From assembly GCF_000091305.1 (NCBI RefSeq), contig NC_013929.1:5890001-5954000 (forward strand): a DNA stretch of 64,000 nt, given 5' to 3'. A model generated the notes under the pieces. That model worked only from the letters and a program-made list of their open reading frames with translations. It was not told where the DNA came from and did no database searches. The position numbers and the translations under genes are program-made. Every line of letters begins with the position of its first letter. Position 1 is the first letter of the stretch. Source of the DNA: Streptomyces scabiei 87.22 (GTDB lineage Bacteria; Actinomycetota; Actinomycetes; Streptomycetales; Streptomycetaceae). Shown in pieces: positions 51,818-60,480 of the stretch.

Positions 51818-52375
51818 TCAGCCCCACCTCTCCAACCAGAGCCGGTCAAGATCCAGACGAGCCCACACGTGCTTGCCGCCCTTGCTCCCCGGCGACCACC
51901 ACACCGCATCGGCCAGGCGCTGAACGATCAGCAGCCCACGACCCCGATCCGGCAACAGCGCTTCCGAGAAGTCGCCCGCCAGCTCCGGTGAAATGAACTC
52001 ACCCGCCGCCAGCTCAGGAGGCGTCGAGTCCTCGTCCCCGACACCGATGACCAGCAACTCCGGATACGTCATCAGCGACACGTCGATGCGCCGCGCGGCA
52101 CCCGGCAGCGCAAGGCGGTTGTCCGGCACCGCGTGATGCACGACGTTGCCCACCAGCTCCGACACGATGAGCACCGCGTCGTCCACCGCGTGCGGCAGCT
52201 GCCAGGTCTGGAGATACGAGCGAACCAGGTCCCGCGCGGCCTTGACGCAGTCCGGCGACTCGGCGAAGAGGGTCAGCGCCCGGAAGTGTCCGGTCGACGG
52301 GTCCTGCGCCGAGCGGCGGCGCGGGGGAGGCTCCACCGAGGCATTCACCGGGTGTTTGCTCTGCTGTGTTTCCAC
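51818..52375 (-). CDS. anti-sigma-factor-like ATP-binding protein (HATPase_c_2)
   Basis: A 185-residue RsbW/SpoIIAB-like GHKL ATPase. The N-box is VDDAVLIVSELVGNVVHHAV, the G1 region VIGVGDEDSTPP and the G2 region DRGRGLLIVQRLADAVWWSP. Streptomyces carries many such genes, often beside helix-turn-helix regulators. It is divergent from the TPR regulator gene 206 bp away. GGGAGG precedes the GTG. Confidence 0.88.
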   Translation of the reverse strand: METQQSKHPVNASVEPPPRRRSAQDPSTGHFRALTLFAESPDCVKAARDLVRSYLQTWQLPHAVDDAVLIVSELVGNVVHHAVPDNRLALPGAARRIDVSLMTYPELLVIGVGDEDSTPPELAAGEFISPELAGDFSEALLPDRGRGLLIVQRLADAVWWSPGSKGGKHVWARLDLDRLWLERWG

Positions 52376-52581
52376 CGCGTTCCCTCCCGAGCACCGACGG
52401 GCTCTCCGGCCCGCTTGTATGTGCCGACCAGTGAACGACGCAGCGCCCGCAGCCGGGAGCGTTCACCAGGGAGTTCACGTGAACACCGGCAAACGAAAGG
52501 GGGGTTCACCAATGAACCCCCAAGACGAGACCGCTGTGACACGATGGACACTCGCCGTAATGCTCGGGTGGGCAGGGGAGC

Positions 52582-53958
52582 ATGAGCCGAGAGCCGAACG
52601 CGAAGCTGATCGCGATCATGGAAGAGGCGAAGGTCTCGAACAAGGGCCTCGCCAAGCGCATGCAGGAGACCGCCGCACAGCGTGGCCTTGATCTCGGCAC
52701 GACCCACATCTCCGTGCAGCGATGGCGGAACGGATCCGGCATCCGGCCGCAAGCGGCAGCGGTCATGGCGGACGTCCTGGGCGCCAAACTGGGCCGCCGC
52801 ATCGGGCCGGTCGATCTCGGCTTTCTCGATCTCGCACAGCCCGCCACGCCTCAACCGGTCGGCTACCCGCACACCATGCCAGACGCCCTGTCCATGCTCG
52901 ACGGACTCACCCGAGAACCAGCCGACGTGCCTGCTTCGGACCAACTCGCCGTCGCAGACGCCGACATCAGCTCCGCCGTCCTGTCATGGATGATCACGCG
53001 CCCCGACGGCATCCAGGCCGACAGACCCACTCACCGCCGAGTCGGCATGCGCGACGTACGTGCGATCAAGGAAGCAGCGGGCCTGTTCATGCAACTCGAC
53101 TTCAAGTACGGCGGAGGCCACGGCCACAAGGCCCTGCGCCACTACTTCCGCGAAGACGTGCTGCCCCTGCTGGACACGAGCTACAGCGAGAAGGTGGGCA
53201 CCGCGTTATTCGGCGCCGCCGCCGAGATCTCCCAGTTGCTTGCCTGGACCGCGTACGACGTCGGAAACCAACGGCTCGCCCACCGCTACTTGACCTCGAC
53301 CCTGCGCCTGTCCCAGGTCATCGACGATCGCATGTTCGGCGCCCGCATCCTCGGCAACCTCAGCCACCAGGCGAACTACCTCGGCAACCACGCCCAGGCC
53401 ATCCAACTCGCCCGCGCCGCCGTCGAGGGCGCCAAAGGCCGAGCCACCCCACGAGCCCTTGCGAACTACTCGGCCATGGAGGCCCGCGCCCTGTCCCACG
53501 CGGGCGACGGCATCGCGGCAGCGCGCGCGATGAAGGAGGCAGAGCACCACTTCGGACGCGCCGACACCGCCGAAGACCCAACATGGCTCGACTATTTCGA
53601 CGAAGCAGAACTTATGGGCGAACTCTGCCACTGCTTCCGCGACCTCAAGATGCGCCGTGAAGCCGTCGAGCAGGCTCAGCGCGCCGTGGACAGCACCGAC
53701 CCGAAGTACGCCCGCACCCTGGGCTTCTGCCGCATGGTGCTCGCCCAGAGCCAGCTACTCAACGGAGAGCTGGAAGCCGCCGTGACCACCGCGAGCCTCG
53801 CAGTCGACGGCGGCGATTCCCTCCAGTCAACCCGCTTCCAGCGCTACGTGACCGACTTTCAGAACGAAGTCAGCGTGCACGCGATGAACCCCACCGTGAC
53901 CGCCTTCAACGCGAAGGTCCACGACGCCCTCAACCGGCTCGACGAGGACGACGAGTAG
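52582..53958 (+). CDS. HTH/TPR-type transcriptional regulator, NsdA-like
   Basis: A 458-residue protein with an N-terminal helix-turn-helix-like region (AKLIAIMEEAKVSNKGLAKR, THISVQRWRNGSGIRPQAAA) and a C-terminal helical TPR-like array (about residues 200-440: LLAWTAYDVGNQRLAHRYLT, ARILGNLSHQANYLGNHAQA, EAVEQAQRAVDSTDPKYART). The architecture matches NsdA-type developmental regulators of Streptomyces. It contains an in-frame TTA codon at 53206-53208, so translation may depend on the bldA tRNA. GGGGAG is close to the ATG. Confidence 0.82.
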   Translation: MSREPNAKLIAIMEEAKVSNKGLAKRMQETAAQRGLDLGTTHISVQRWRNGSGIRPQAAAVMADVLGAKLGRRIGPVDLGFLDLAQPATPQPVGYPHTMPDALSMLDGLTREPADVPASDQLAVADADISSAVLSWMITRPDGIQADRPTHRRVGMRDVRAIKEAAGLFMQLDFKYGGGHGHKALRHYFREDVLPLLDTSYSEKVGTALFGAAAEISQLLAWTAYDVGNQRLAHRYLTSTLRLSQVIDDRMFGARILGNLSHQANYLGNHAQAIQLARAAVEGAKGRATPRALANYSAMEARALSHAGDGIAAARAMKEAEHHFGRADTAEDPTWLDYFDEAELMGELCHCFRDLKMRREAVEQAQRAVDSTDPKYARTLGFCRMVLAQSQLLNGELEAAVTTASLAVDGGDSLQSTRFQRYVTDFQNEVSVHAMNPTVTAFNAKVHDALNRLDEDDE

Positions 53959-53961
53959 CCG

Positions 53962-54876
53962 CTACCAGGGCTTCCAGTCGCGCGGCGCATCGTCATTCCG
54001 CAGGCCAGCGATGCGCCGGCGATACTCCGCCGCCGTCTCCGCATCCTCATGAATGTTCTGCATGAGCCATGTCGTCATTCCGAACTCTTGCAGCCCGCGC
54101 AACGTCTCGTACCCCTGCCAGTCGTACAGGTCGCGCCCGTACGAGGCCACGAAGTCGGCGTACTGCTGATCGGTCTGCCATCCAAGACTGTGGTGCTCAG
54201 TGGCGGTGACCATGAGATCCCACTCAGGGTGATCGAAGCAGAAGGCTTCGAAGTCGATCAAAACCACCTGTCCCTGATCATCAACCATGAGGTTCTGCAC
54301 GTGTGCATCACCGTGGACCGGGCCCTTGGGCGTCTCAAACCGCAACTCGGCGTACCTGCCGCGAAGTTCATGCCACCGCTTCCGCAGAAACGCCTTGTCG
54401 TCCTCAGGGATGACCGCCCGGTCGAGCCGTAGCTGTTGCTTGTCGAAGGGGTCGAACGAGGGCAGCTCAAGACCGTCCGGCACGGTCAAGGCGTGCAGAT
54501 CCCGCAGCACGGCCCCCAACTCTCCGTATGACGCCTTCCGATCCCCCTCAACGATCAAGTGCCAGAACGTCACCGGGTGACCGTCGACCAAGATCGCCTG
54601 TTCAAGATCCTCGACGACACGAGCAGCGGGAAACCCCTCCTTCACCAACCACCGCGAGACAGCCGCCTCTTTGCGCGCCGTGGCCAGCCACTCCGGCGCA
54701 CGGGCCACGCGCACGATCACCGGCACCGACGCCAGCCGGAACAACGCGTTCTCCCCGAGCCGGATCAGCTCCGCGCCTCTGTCGTCGAGCCCCACCGCCC
54801 GGCACGCGGCCACCATCACCCCCGTAGCCGCTGCCGACGTGAACCCCTCTTCCGATCGAGCAGCGTCAACCGCCAT
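53962..54876 (-). CDS. aminoglycoside phosphotransferase/choline kinase family protein
   Basis: A 304-residue APH-fold kinase. The Brenner motif is PVHGDAHVQNLMVDDQ with the catalytic Asp, followed by VVLIDFEAFCFDHPEWDL (metal-binding Asp) and, near the N-terminus, IVRVARAPEWLATARKEAAV. APH-family members phosphorylate antibiotics or small metabolites; the substrate is not predictable. Only 3 bp separate its end from the converging TPR regulator. Confidence 0.87.
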   Translation of the reverse strand: MAVDAARSEEGFTSAAATGVMVAACRAVGLDDRGAELIRLGENALFRLASVPVIVRVARAPEWLATARKEAAVSRWLVKEGFPAARVVEDLEQAILVDGHPVTFWHLIVEGDRKASYGELGAVLRDLHALTVPDGLELPSFDPFDKQQLRLDRAVIPEDDKAFLRKRWHELRGRYAELRFETPKGPVHGDAHVQNLMVDDQGQVVLIDFEAFCFDHPEWDLMVTATEHHSLGWQTDQQYADFVASYGRDLYDWQGYETLRGLQEFGMTTWLMQNIHEDAETAAEYRRRIAGLRNDDAPRDWKPW

Positions 54877-55073
54877 GCCCGTACCAGCTCCCCTAGTCGC
54901 GCGATCAACCGACGCACGCCTACAGGGTGACCAACCCCGCGCACGCCAGACACGACGTTGACGGTACCCACCCGCAGGTGAACAAGACGAGACTGTCTGT
55001 GCCGAGCCTTCCTACCGACAGCGCACTCGTCGGGGTGGGATGTTACGCGCAAGTGGGTCGCCGGCGGATTTTT

Positions 55074-55955
55074 TCAGGTCCACGAAATTGTTTGTTCCTC
55101 CGAGTGTGGCTCGCCATCCTCAGTCCACTTGTGGATCACGGTCCCCTGCCAGGCGACCCCGTGGTGAATACCTACTGGAAAATCAACATAAGAGCGTGGA
55201 ACGATGCGCTTGGCGGTCGTTTCACCGAAAAAAATTGGCGCCATTCCCTCATCGTCACTACGAATATCTAGAGTGACTTCCTCTGCCGCCCGGTTTCCAA
55301 GATTCTCTACACGTAGACGATGATTCACGGACTTTTGTTTTACGCGTCCTCGGCTATCCGTTGAGGACTCTCGATCGTATAGATAGGTAGATCGCAAAAT
55401 AGCGCCGGAGACCGATGCAGGAGTATTAGCGTCGTCGCTGCTCAGATCTCCCAGATCGTAGGCGTCACGCTCCAGGCATCTCCGGACTTTAGTGACTAGA
55501 TCGTCTGTCGAAAGGTAACTACCTGTGAGGTTGCTCTCCTGAAGTTCGCTACGGAACGCATTCAGTGCTGCGAGTTGTTCCGGATCGTGGTCACGTGACA
55601 AGTCACCTTCGGAGAAGAACACATGTACTGCTGCTCCTCGGTCATGAGCCCGGAGGATTTCCTCGGCCGTACCGGAGACAGCACGCTTGGTCGCCTTTCC
55701 AAGTCGGCTATTGAATACAGCAATGACGATATCCGCTGTGTCAGCGAACTGATGATTAATCTCTTGCTGGGCATCTCTGGGGCCCATCATCGGAACGGAT
55801 CCCAGCTCCCATCGCAGAGGTAGCAAGTGAATTTTTCGCCGCAGTGTGTGGTCACTGTTCCAGCTACGGATAACATCTTCCACAGCATTCCTCTCGGGCG
55901 CGGTGTCGCTCGGAGAAGCAATCAGGACGCTCAACGTGATCGTTTGCAGGGCCAT
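55074..55955 (-). CDS. TIR-like (DUF4062-like) protein with C-terminal beta domain
   Basis: A 293-residue protein. Residues 1-150 have a flavodoxin-like TIR pattern: LSVLIASPSDTAPERNAVED (beta-A and first helix), FADTADIVIAVFNSRLG (central strand), SGTAEEILRAHDRGAAVHVF with Glu98/Glu99 in the place of the TIR NADase glutamate. Residues 185-293 are beta-rich (NHRLRVENLGNRAAEEVTLD) and could bind a ligand or partner. TIR proteins split NAD to make toxic depletion or a signal. The gene is AT-rich for this genome and shares the element's right end with DUF6414-like and ThsA-Macro-like genes. The family call rests on pattern only. Confidence 0.72.
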   Translation of the reverse strand: MALQTITLSVLIASPSDTAPERNAVEDVIRSWNSDHTLRRKIHLLPLRWELGSVPMMGPRDAQQEINHQFADTADIVIAVFNSRLGKATKRAVSGTAEEILRAHDRGAAVHVFFSEGDLSRDHDPEQLAALNAFRSELQESNLTGSYLSTDDLVTKVRRCLERDAYDLGDLSSDDANTPASVSGAILRSTYLYDRESSTDSRGRVKQKSVNHRLRVENLGNRAAEEVTLDIRSDDEGMAPIFFGETTAKRIVPRSYVDFPVGIHHGVAWQGTVIHKWTEDGEPHSEEQTISWT

Positions 55956-55986
55956 GGAAGCAGGCTAACGTGAATCACCGGCATGT

Positions 55987-56023
55987 AGGGAGCCCTCTCC
56001 AGTGAACTGGGCCCTGGCTCCCT
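55987..56023. terminator. hairpin in the TIR/DUF6414 intergenic region
   Basis: AGGGAGCC (55987-55994) pairs with GGCTCCCT (56016-56023), with an inner CCAGT/ACTGG stem. It lies in the shared upstream region of two divergent genes, so it may act as an attenuator or operator rather than as a simple terminator. Confidence 0.4.
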
Positions 56024-56199
56024 GTGGTTACCGTCGGCCATGAGCAAGAAAGCCAGCACCAATACCCATGGCCGATGCAGCATCGTTTTGTGAAGGATGC
56101 AATGTATGTGCGGTGTGTGTGATCCTGACGTGCATGCCGGCTTTCCCTCGTATGGGTTACGCCATCTGGAACCGTCACGTTTCGCAGAGGCGATGTGCT

Positions 56200-57174
56200 A
56201 TGCCTGGTGCCATGACTAGCTACGAGCTTGCGCACCCCCTATACCTTGACGTGCAAATGATGGTCAGCTTCCTTGCGTATCTCGAAGGTGGGGTGTACCT
56301 CTCCAGCGAGCAGACCCTTCAGAGGGAGAAGCTTCGGGCAGGTAAAGCGAATAACAGCGATAATTATGTGAAGCTCCCTTCTCTGGGCGCACTCCTGGGC
56401 ACTGAGGCCTCCCTTATCTCGGGAAACAGCCATCCTCTTGGTGAAAACTCTGAAACAAAAGTGGCACGCCATCACACTGCGGCCAGCCTGTTCAACGCAT
56501 TGTATGGGTATTTGCATCAAGATGACGCAATTCTGACTCTCGAAGATCAAGGCCAGCTAGCCACAATTAAATCTGGGGCGTTCGTCCGACTTTCAGGTCG
56601 TTACACCGGAAATCCGCTTGAGGAAATGCTGGCCATCTTCACTCAGGCGCTGTCATACATGGGGGAGATTTCGCGCGATATTGAGGAAAAGCGTTCGCAG
56701 AAATCTGCGAACCGTAAGTCGGGGAACCCCCAGAATCGTGAACTGGCCGACCAGCAGGGCGCTCACCCTTACGCCGAAATTGGGGAGCAGTTTAGTGAAT
56801 TTGAAAAAAGTATCGAGATGAGGTTTCTGAAGAGGATGAAGGAGGAGCTGGAATCCTCGCCAATTCATGATGTTGTGCTGGAAACTGCGTCAGGCGTCAA
56901 GGCTGTTCTAACTGTATCTTCTGAATACTATGACGCGGCTGTTGCCGAGAGGCTTAGTTCCGGAGATTTTGTTGTGCTGGGCAAGGTGACGCGAGTTCTG
57001 CTTGAGGGTGAGTCAATCAGCCTTTCGCGGCGAACTGTCGTAGGGAAGATGGGTGACGCGTCAGACTCCGTGACTGACACGATCGCCAATATTCCAGGAT
57101 TTACCCTCCAGTCTAGTGAACCAGTCGTTAAGTATCCCGCGGTCCAGATCTTGCCGATGGCGATCTTTGTTTGA
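56200..57174 (+). CDS. DUF6414-like protein
   Basis: A 324-residue protein, AT-rich for the genome. The opening YELAHPLYLDVQMMVSFLAY-LEGGVYLSSEQT matches my recollection of the DUF6414 family (YLD...S.LA..EGG). The middle is charged and perhaps coiled (ISRDIEEKRSQKSANRKSGN), and the C-terminus beta-rich (FVVLGKVTRVLLEGESISLS). No catalytic motif or membrane segment is seen. GAGG lies 9 nt before ATG 56200; ATG 56212 is an alternative. It is divergent from the TIR-like gene and converges on the Macro-domain gene (75 bp). The function is unknown. Confidence 0.68.
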   Translation: MPGAMTSYELAHPLYLDVQMMVSFLAYLEGGVYLSSEQTLQREKLRAGKANNSDNYVKLPSLGALLGTEASLISGNSHPLGENSETKVARHHTAASLFNALYGYLHQDDAILTLEDQGQLATIKSGAFVRLSGRYTGNPLEEMLAIFTQALSYMGEISRDIEEKRSQKSANRKSGNPQNRELADQQGAHPYAEIGEQFSEFEKSIEMRFLKRMKEELESSPIHDVVLETASGVKAVLTVSSEYYDAAVAERLSSGDFVVLGKVTRVLLEGESISLSRRTVVGKMGDASDSVTDTIANIPGFTLQSSEPVVKYPAVQILPMAIFV

Positions 57175-57249
57175 ACTTCCGTCGAAATTGAAATAGTGGG
57201 CTACGTGAAATTCTCACAGAGATCGTGGGGTATTGTTTTCCCCGTAATG

Positions 57250-58113
57250 TCAGAGTGTTCGCAAAAACCTTTCCACGTCCACCATGTTTACGGAGCTTCT
57301 ATCTTTCGGATGGACGACGATAGTCAACTGACGAGAAACGATTTCCTCGCGGGAGGAGGCGATGAATGAGAGTGCGATCATCTTTATCAGACTAGTTCGA
57401 TCTAGTGCCCCCACGCGTGCCAGCTCTGACCCAATGATAGGAATGGATACCGGCTCAAGGCCGCCGTGTATTCTCACGGAATCCCAAGCGGATGTAAGAC
57501 TCTTCCATAGTGCATCAACGGAGCATCTAACCCGTAGGTCATTTCTCATGTACCCGTATGCGACGGCGTAAAATCGAATCCGTGAAATCCTGAGCACGAT
57601 TGTCGTTCCGATGGGATATCTATTTCGCTTTCCTCTTTGCTTGTCCTCGGTACTCTCTTCGCGAATCGGGTCAATGCCGGAAAGCTGAGTTTCAATAGCG
57701 GCGTCAAGTTCATCGGTGGATCGATTGAAGTATTTCTCTTGAAGTTGCCCCTGTACGCTCCGGGGATTTATTATGACGCCATCTGTAAGGTCGGTGTCGA
57801 AAGTGTCCGTGAATCCAACGATCACATTTCCCGACTCATTCAATACGTCGCCGCACTTGATCTGGATTATAAAATCTGGGTACGTGTAATTATGGTTGGT
57901 CTCAAATTTAGGCCAAGAGTGCCAGACTCCGACAAAAAGACAGCACGTGGCCAAAGAAGTCAGGATCCATATACCGAAACTTGTCAAGCTTGGCCATAGG
58001 GCGAGAGCGACCTGGAAGGCTGCGCTGAGCAATCCAAATGATGCCAATGATGCCGAAGCTATCGCGCCGATTCCTTGGCGTGTGAACATCACTTCACGAG
58101 CGCCCTGGTGCAT
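57250..58113 (-). CDS. two-TM plus Macro-domain protein, ThsA-Macro (type II Thoeris effector)-like
   Basis: A 287-residue protein with two N-terminal membrane helices (about residues 15-37 and 43-64: ASLASFGLLSAAFQVALALW and FGIWILTSLATCCLFVGVWH), then a ThsA-type Macro domain. Motifs: FIIQIKCGDVLNESGNVIVG, GFTDTFDTDLTDGVIINPRS, SVQGQLQEKYF, YPIGTTIVLRISRIRFYAVA and VSIPIIGSELARVGALDRTS. In type II Thoeris this architecture is the effector activated by a TIR-made ADP-ribose signal. ATG 58113 has AGGTGG 5 nt upstream; ATG 58089 is an alternative. It is AT-rich, and next to the element's right end. Confidence 0.8.
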   Translation of the reverse strand: MHQGAREVMFTRQGIGAIASASLASFGLLSAAFQVALALWPSLTSFGIWILTSLATCCLFVGVWHSWPKFETNHNYTYPDFIIQIKCGDVLNESGNVIVGFTDTFDTDLTDGVIINPRSVQGQLQEKYFNRSTDELDAAIETQLSGIDPIREESTEDKQRGKRNRYPIGTTIVLRISRIRFYAVAYGYMRNDLRVRCSVDALWKSLTSAWDSVRIHGGLEPVSIPIIGSELARVGALDRTSLIKMIALSFIASSREEIVSRQLTIVVHPKDRSSVNMVDVERFLRTL

Positions 58114-58371
58114 GCATACCACCTGTCCGTTTCGTTTTGAGGTGTAATTAGGTTGAGGCTTTACGATTGATTGTCCCCCGAGGGGCGGTCTGTGATGCTG
58201 ACGGCGGCCGGGTAATTTCTTGTTGCGCGGATTGCGACACTCTTCTGTGCGACAAGTGCGCGAACTGCTTCCTTGCCTCAAACCAGTGATCGCTTTCCGG
58301 GGCGTCTCGTAGGTACGCATGTTGATGTTGCCCAGTGCCTGCGGGTAGCTGTATCGCTGTATGGGCAAGAC

Positions 58372-58377
58372 TTGACT
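58372..58377 (+). promoter_or_regulatory. TTGACT, -35 half of the split integrase promoter
   Basis: It directly abuts the attR core. On excision it would be placed 18 bp before TACAGT of the integrase gene. In the integrated chromosome it points into the EamA fragment with no matching -10. Confidence 0.6.
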
Positions 58378-58381
58378 GACG
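58378..58381. other. attR core (GACG)
   Basis: To the left is element DNA, to the right is EamA coding sequence (minus strand ...LRESS). It is the partner of attL at 43734-43737. The 260 bp between it and the Macro gene hold no gene; an imperfect TTGCCCA...TGGGCAA pair lies just inside the end. Confidence 0.75.
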
Positions 58382-59105
58382 ACTCCCTCAGGGCCGCGAT
58401 GGGGGCCAGTTCCGCCTTGGTCTGGGCCCACAGGACCAGGCCGTACGCCAGCACCGACAGGGCCGCTCCGAGCAGGCCCACGGCGGCGAAGGGGCGGAGC
58501 CGGGCGGCTGTCGTGCCGCGCCAGCGCCAGAGGGCGTACGCGGGGATCGCCAGCCCCTCCAGGGCCATCAGCCAGGCGATGTAGCCCAGCGCGGACCCGG
58601 AGGCCCGTACGCCCAGGCCGTCCACGACCGTGTACGCGGCGATCGACAGGCCCGTGGCCAGCGCGGCCCCGATCGCCGCCCAGTGCGGACGGTCGCCGCG
58701 CAGGCCCCACAGCGCGACCCCGGTCAGCCCGGCGCAGCTCAGCAGGATGCCGGCCGCCGCCCAGCCGTCCGGGACCTCGTGCGCGAAGACGGCGGCGAGG
58801 ACGGTGACGACGAGGGGCGCCGAGCCGCGGGCGATGGGGTACGCCTGGCCGAAGTCGCCCAGCCGGAACGCCGTCATCAGCAGCACGTAGTAGACGAGGT
58901 GCACGATCGCCGAGGCGATCAGGTACGGCCACGCGCCGGCCTCCGGGAGCGGCACGAACGGCACCATCGCGAACCCGATCAGCGCCCCGCCGCCGGCTAT
59001 CAGCGTGAACCCGACCAGCTTGTCCGTGATCCGGTGCGCGAGGGCGTTCCAGCCGGCGTGGGTGACCGCGGCGAGCAGCACCGCCGCGGTGACGACCGGG
59101 GTCAC
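58378..59105 (-). pseudogene. 5' part of the interrupted EamA/DMT transporter gene
   Basis: About 242 codons of a ten-helix drug/metabolite transporter: AAVLLAAVTHAGWNALAHRI, YLIASAIVHLVYYVLLMTAF, FGQAYPIARGSAPLVVTVLA, LGYIAWLMALEGLAIPAYAL and AELAPIAALRESS, where the element begins. The frame runs 33 codons into element DNA and stops at 58278, so a C-terminally altered protein could still be made. The GTG start overlaps the stop of the YbaK gene (GTGA). The last helices are at 43616-43737. Confidence 0.9.
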
Positions 59106-59614
59106 GCGTGCGGCTCGCGGACGTCCACCAGGGTGGCACCCGCGTGGGCGATCAGCGTCGCCGGAGCCATGGGGAAGACGGTGTACGGGGTGCCGGCCGC
59201 CGCCCACACCGTGGGGTGGTCCAGGAGCGAGCGGTCCGCGAGGACACGGGTCCGCGTCCGGTGCCCGAAGGGCGGGACCCCGCCGATCGCGTATCCGGTC
59301 GTCTCCCGTACGACGTCCGCGCGGGCCCGGGTGACCTTCGTGGCGCCGAGTTCCCGCCGGACCGCCTCCAGATCGACCCTGGACGCGCCGTCCATGAGCA
59401 CCAGCACCGGGACGCCGTCCGCCGCGAAGATCAGCGACTTGCAGATCTCGCTCAGTTCGCAGCCGAGCGCGGCGGCCGCCTCCGCCGCGGTCCTCGTCGC
59501 CTCCGGGAACCGGCGGATCCGGGCGTGCAGTTCGCCCAGGCCCAGCCCGGTGAGCGCCTCGGCGAAACGGGGGTGGGCCACGGAGCCCTCGGTGTCCTGC
59601 GTGGGGTTGGTCAT
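59102..59614 (-). CDS. YbaK/EbsC-family aminoacyl-tRNA deacylase
   Basis: A 170-residue trans-editing enzyme that hydrolyses mischarged aminoacyl-tRNA, typically Cys-tRNA-Pro or related. It has LGCELSEICKSLIFAADGVP with the catalytic Lys, LVLMDGASRVDLEAVRRELG, and the GYAIGGVPPFGHRTRTRVLA motif typical of the family. It is coupled to the EamA gene by a GTGA overlap; the two formed an operon before the insertion. Confidence 0.9.
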   Translation of the reverse strand: MTNPTQDTEGSVAHPRFAEALTGLGLGELHARIRRFPEATRTAAEAAAALGCELSEICKSLIFAADGVPVLVLMDGASRVDLEAVRRELGATKVTRARADVVRETTGYAIGGVPPFGHRTRTRVLADRSLLDHPTVWAAAGTPYTVFPMAPATLIAHAGATLVDVREPHA

Positions 59615-59813
59615 GCGGGCACGCTAGCGGTGCGTGTACGGGCCATGCGAGGGGGTTGTCGGGAGGGTCCGGTGGGTGCGGGTGCGGGTAAGGGTGCGAG
59701 GGAGGGCCCCGCCGGGCCCAGCGCGGATGCTCCGTCCAGCCGCGGGCACGGCACTCCATCCAGCCACAGAGACGGCACTGGACCGGCACGGGTGTTTCCC
59801 AGACGATCTGGGC

Positions 59814-60446
59814 ATGACACAGACCCCGACCGCCGACGGCCCCCGCGCCTTCCTGATCCTGCACGGGTGGCAGAACCTCCGCCCGGCCGCCCACTGGCAG
59901 CACTGGCTGGCCGACCGCCTCACCGACCTGGGCCACGAGGTGGCGTACCCGCAGCTGCCCGAGCCGGACGACCCGGACCTGGAGCGGTGGCTGGCCGAAC
60001 TGGACGCGCTGTTGGGTGAGTTGGCGGGCCGGCGGATCACGGTGGTCTGCCACAGCCTGGCCTGTCTGCTGTGGCTGCACGCGGTGGCGCGGGACGACGT
60101 CCTGTCCGGCCCCGTCGACCGCGTCCTGCTCGTCGCCCCGCCCGCCCCCGAAGTCGCCCTGGACCACCCGGAGATAGCCGAGTTCGCCCCGCCGCGGCCG
60201 GACCCCGCCCGGCTGGCGGCGGCCGCCTCGTACACCCGGGTCGTGGGCGGCGACGACGACCCGTACTGCCCCGGCGGCGCGGCCGCGGTCTACGCCGGGC
60301 CGCTGGACCTGGACGCCGACGTACTCCCGGGCCAGGGCCACCTGGACCTGGATGCGGGCTACGGCTCCTGGCCGTCGGTCTTCGACTGGTGCCTGGACGC
60401 GACGCCCGGATCGTACGAGAAGGCCCCCGTGCACGCCCGTACGTGA
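59814..60446 (+). CDS. RBBP9/YdeN-family alpha/beta hydrolase
   Basis: A 210-residue serine hydrolase. It starts AFLILHGWQNLRPAAHWQHW (the HGxxxxxxxxW opening of the family), with nucleophile Ser in VVCHSLACLLWLHAV, an acidic residue in VVGGDDDPYC and the histidine in GQGHLDLDAGYGSWP. Members are small intracellular esterases with unclear substrates. It is divergent from the YbaK gene, with 199 bp between that include short direct repeats. Confidence 0.88.
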   Translation: MTQTPTADGPRAFLILHGWQNLRPAAHWQHWLADRLTDLGHEVAYPQLPEPDDPDLERWLAELDALLGELAGRRITVVCHSLACLLWLHAVARDDVLSGPVDRVLLVAPPAPEVALDHPEIAEFAPPRPDPARLAAAASYTRVVGGDDDPYCPGGAAAVYAGPLDLDADVLPGQGHLDLDAGYGSWPSVFDWCLDATPGSYEKAPVHART

Positions 60447-60480
60447 CCGACGCCCACCGCCCGCCGCCGTCACCCGGGGC

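Larger units (their letters stand above)
43734..58381. mobile_element. 14.6-kb integrative (AICE-type) element with serine integrase
   Basis: The boundaries are defined by the two halves of the interrupted EamA gene and the common GACG (43734-43737, 58378-58381). Contents: serine integrase, trypsin-like protease, a replication/transfer operon (SCO3933-like, TraB, small membrane protein, zinc-ribbon peptide, RepSA, small ORF), a KorSA-like repressor, a nested palindromic locus, a HATPase, a TPR regulator, a phosphotransferase, and an AT-richer right end with TIR-like, DUF6414-like and ThsA-Macro-like genes. The TraB/RepSA/GntR set is that of actinomycete integrative and conjugative elements. 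The broken repSA frame suggests reduced replication ability. Confidence 0.9.

Noticed and set aside
51011..51991. 326-codon plus-strand frame starting inside the nested palindrome
   Set aside because: It overlaps better-supported minus-strand genes and has poor codon use after the first 40 codons. I cannot fully exclude a short peptide at its start.
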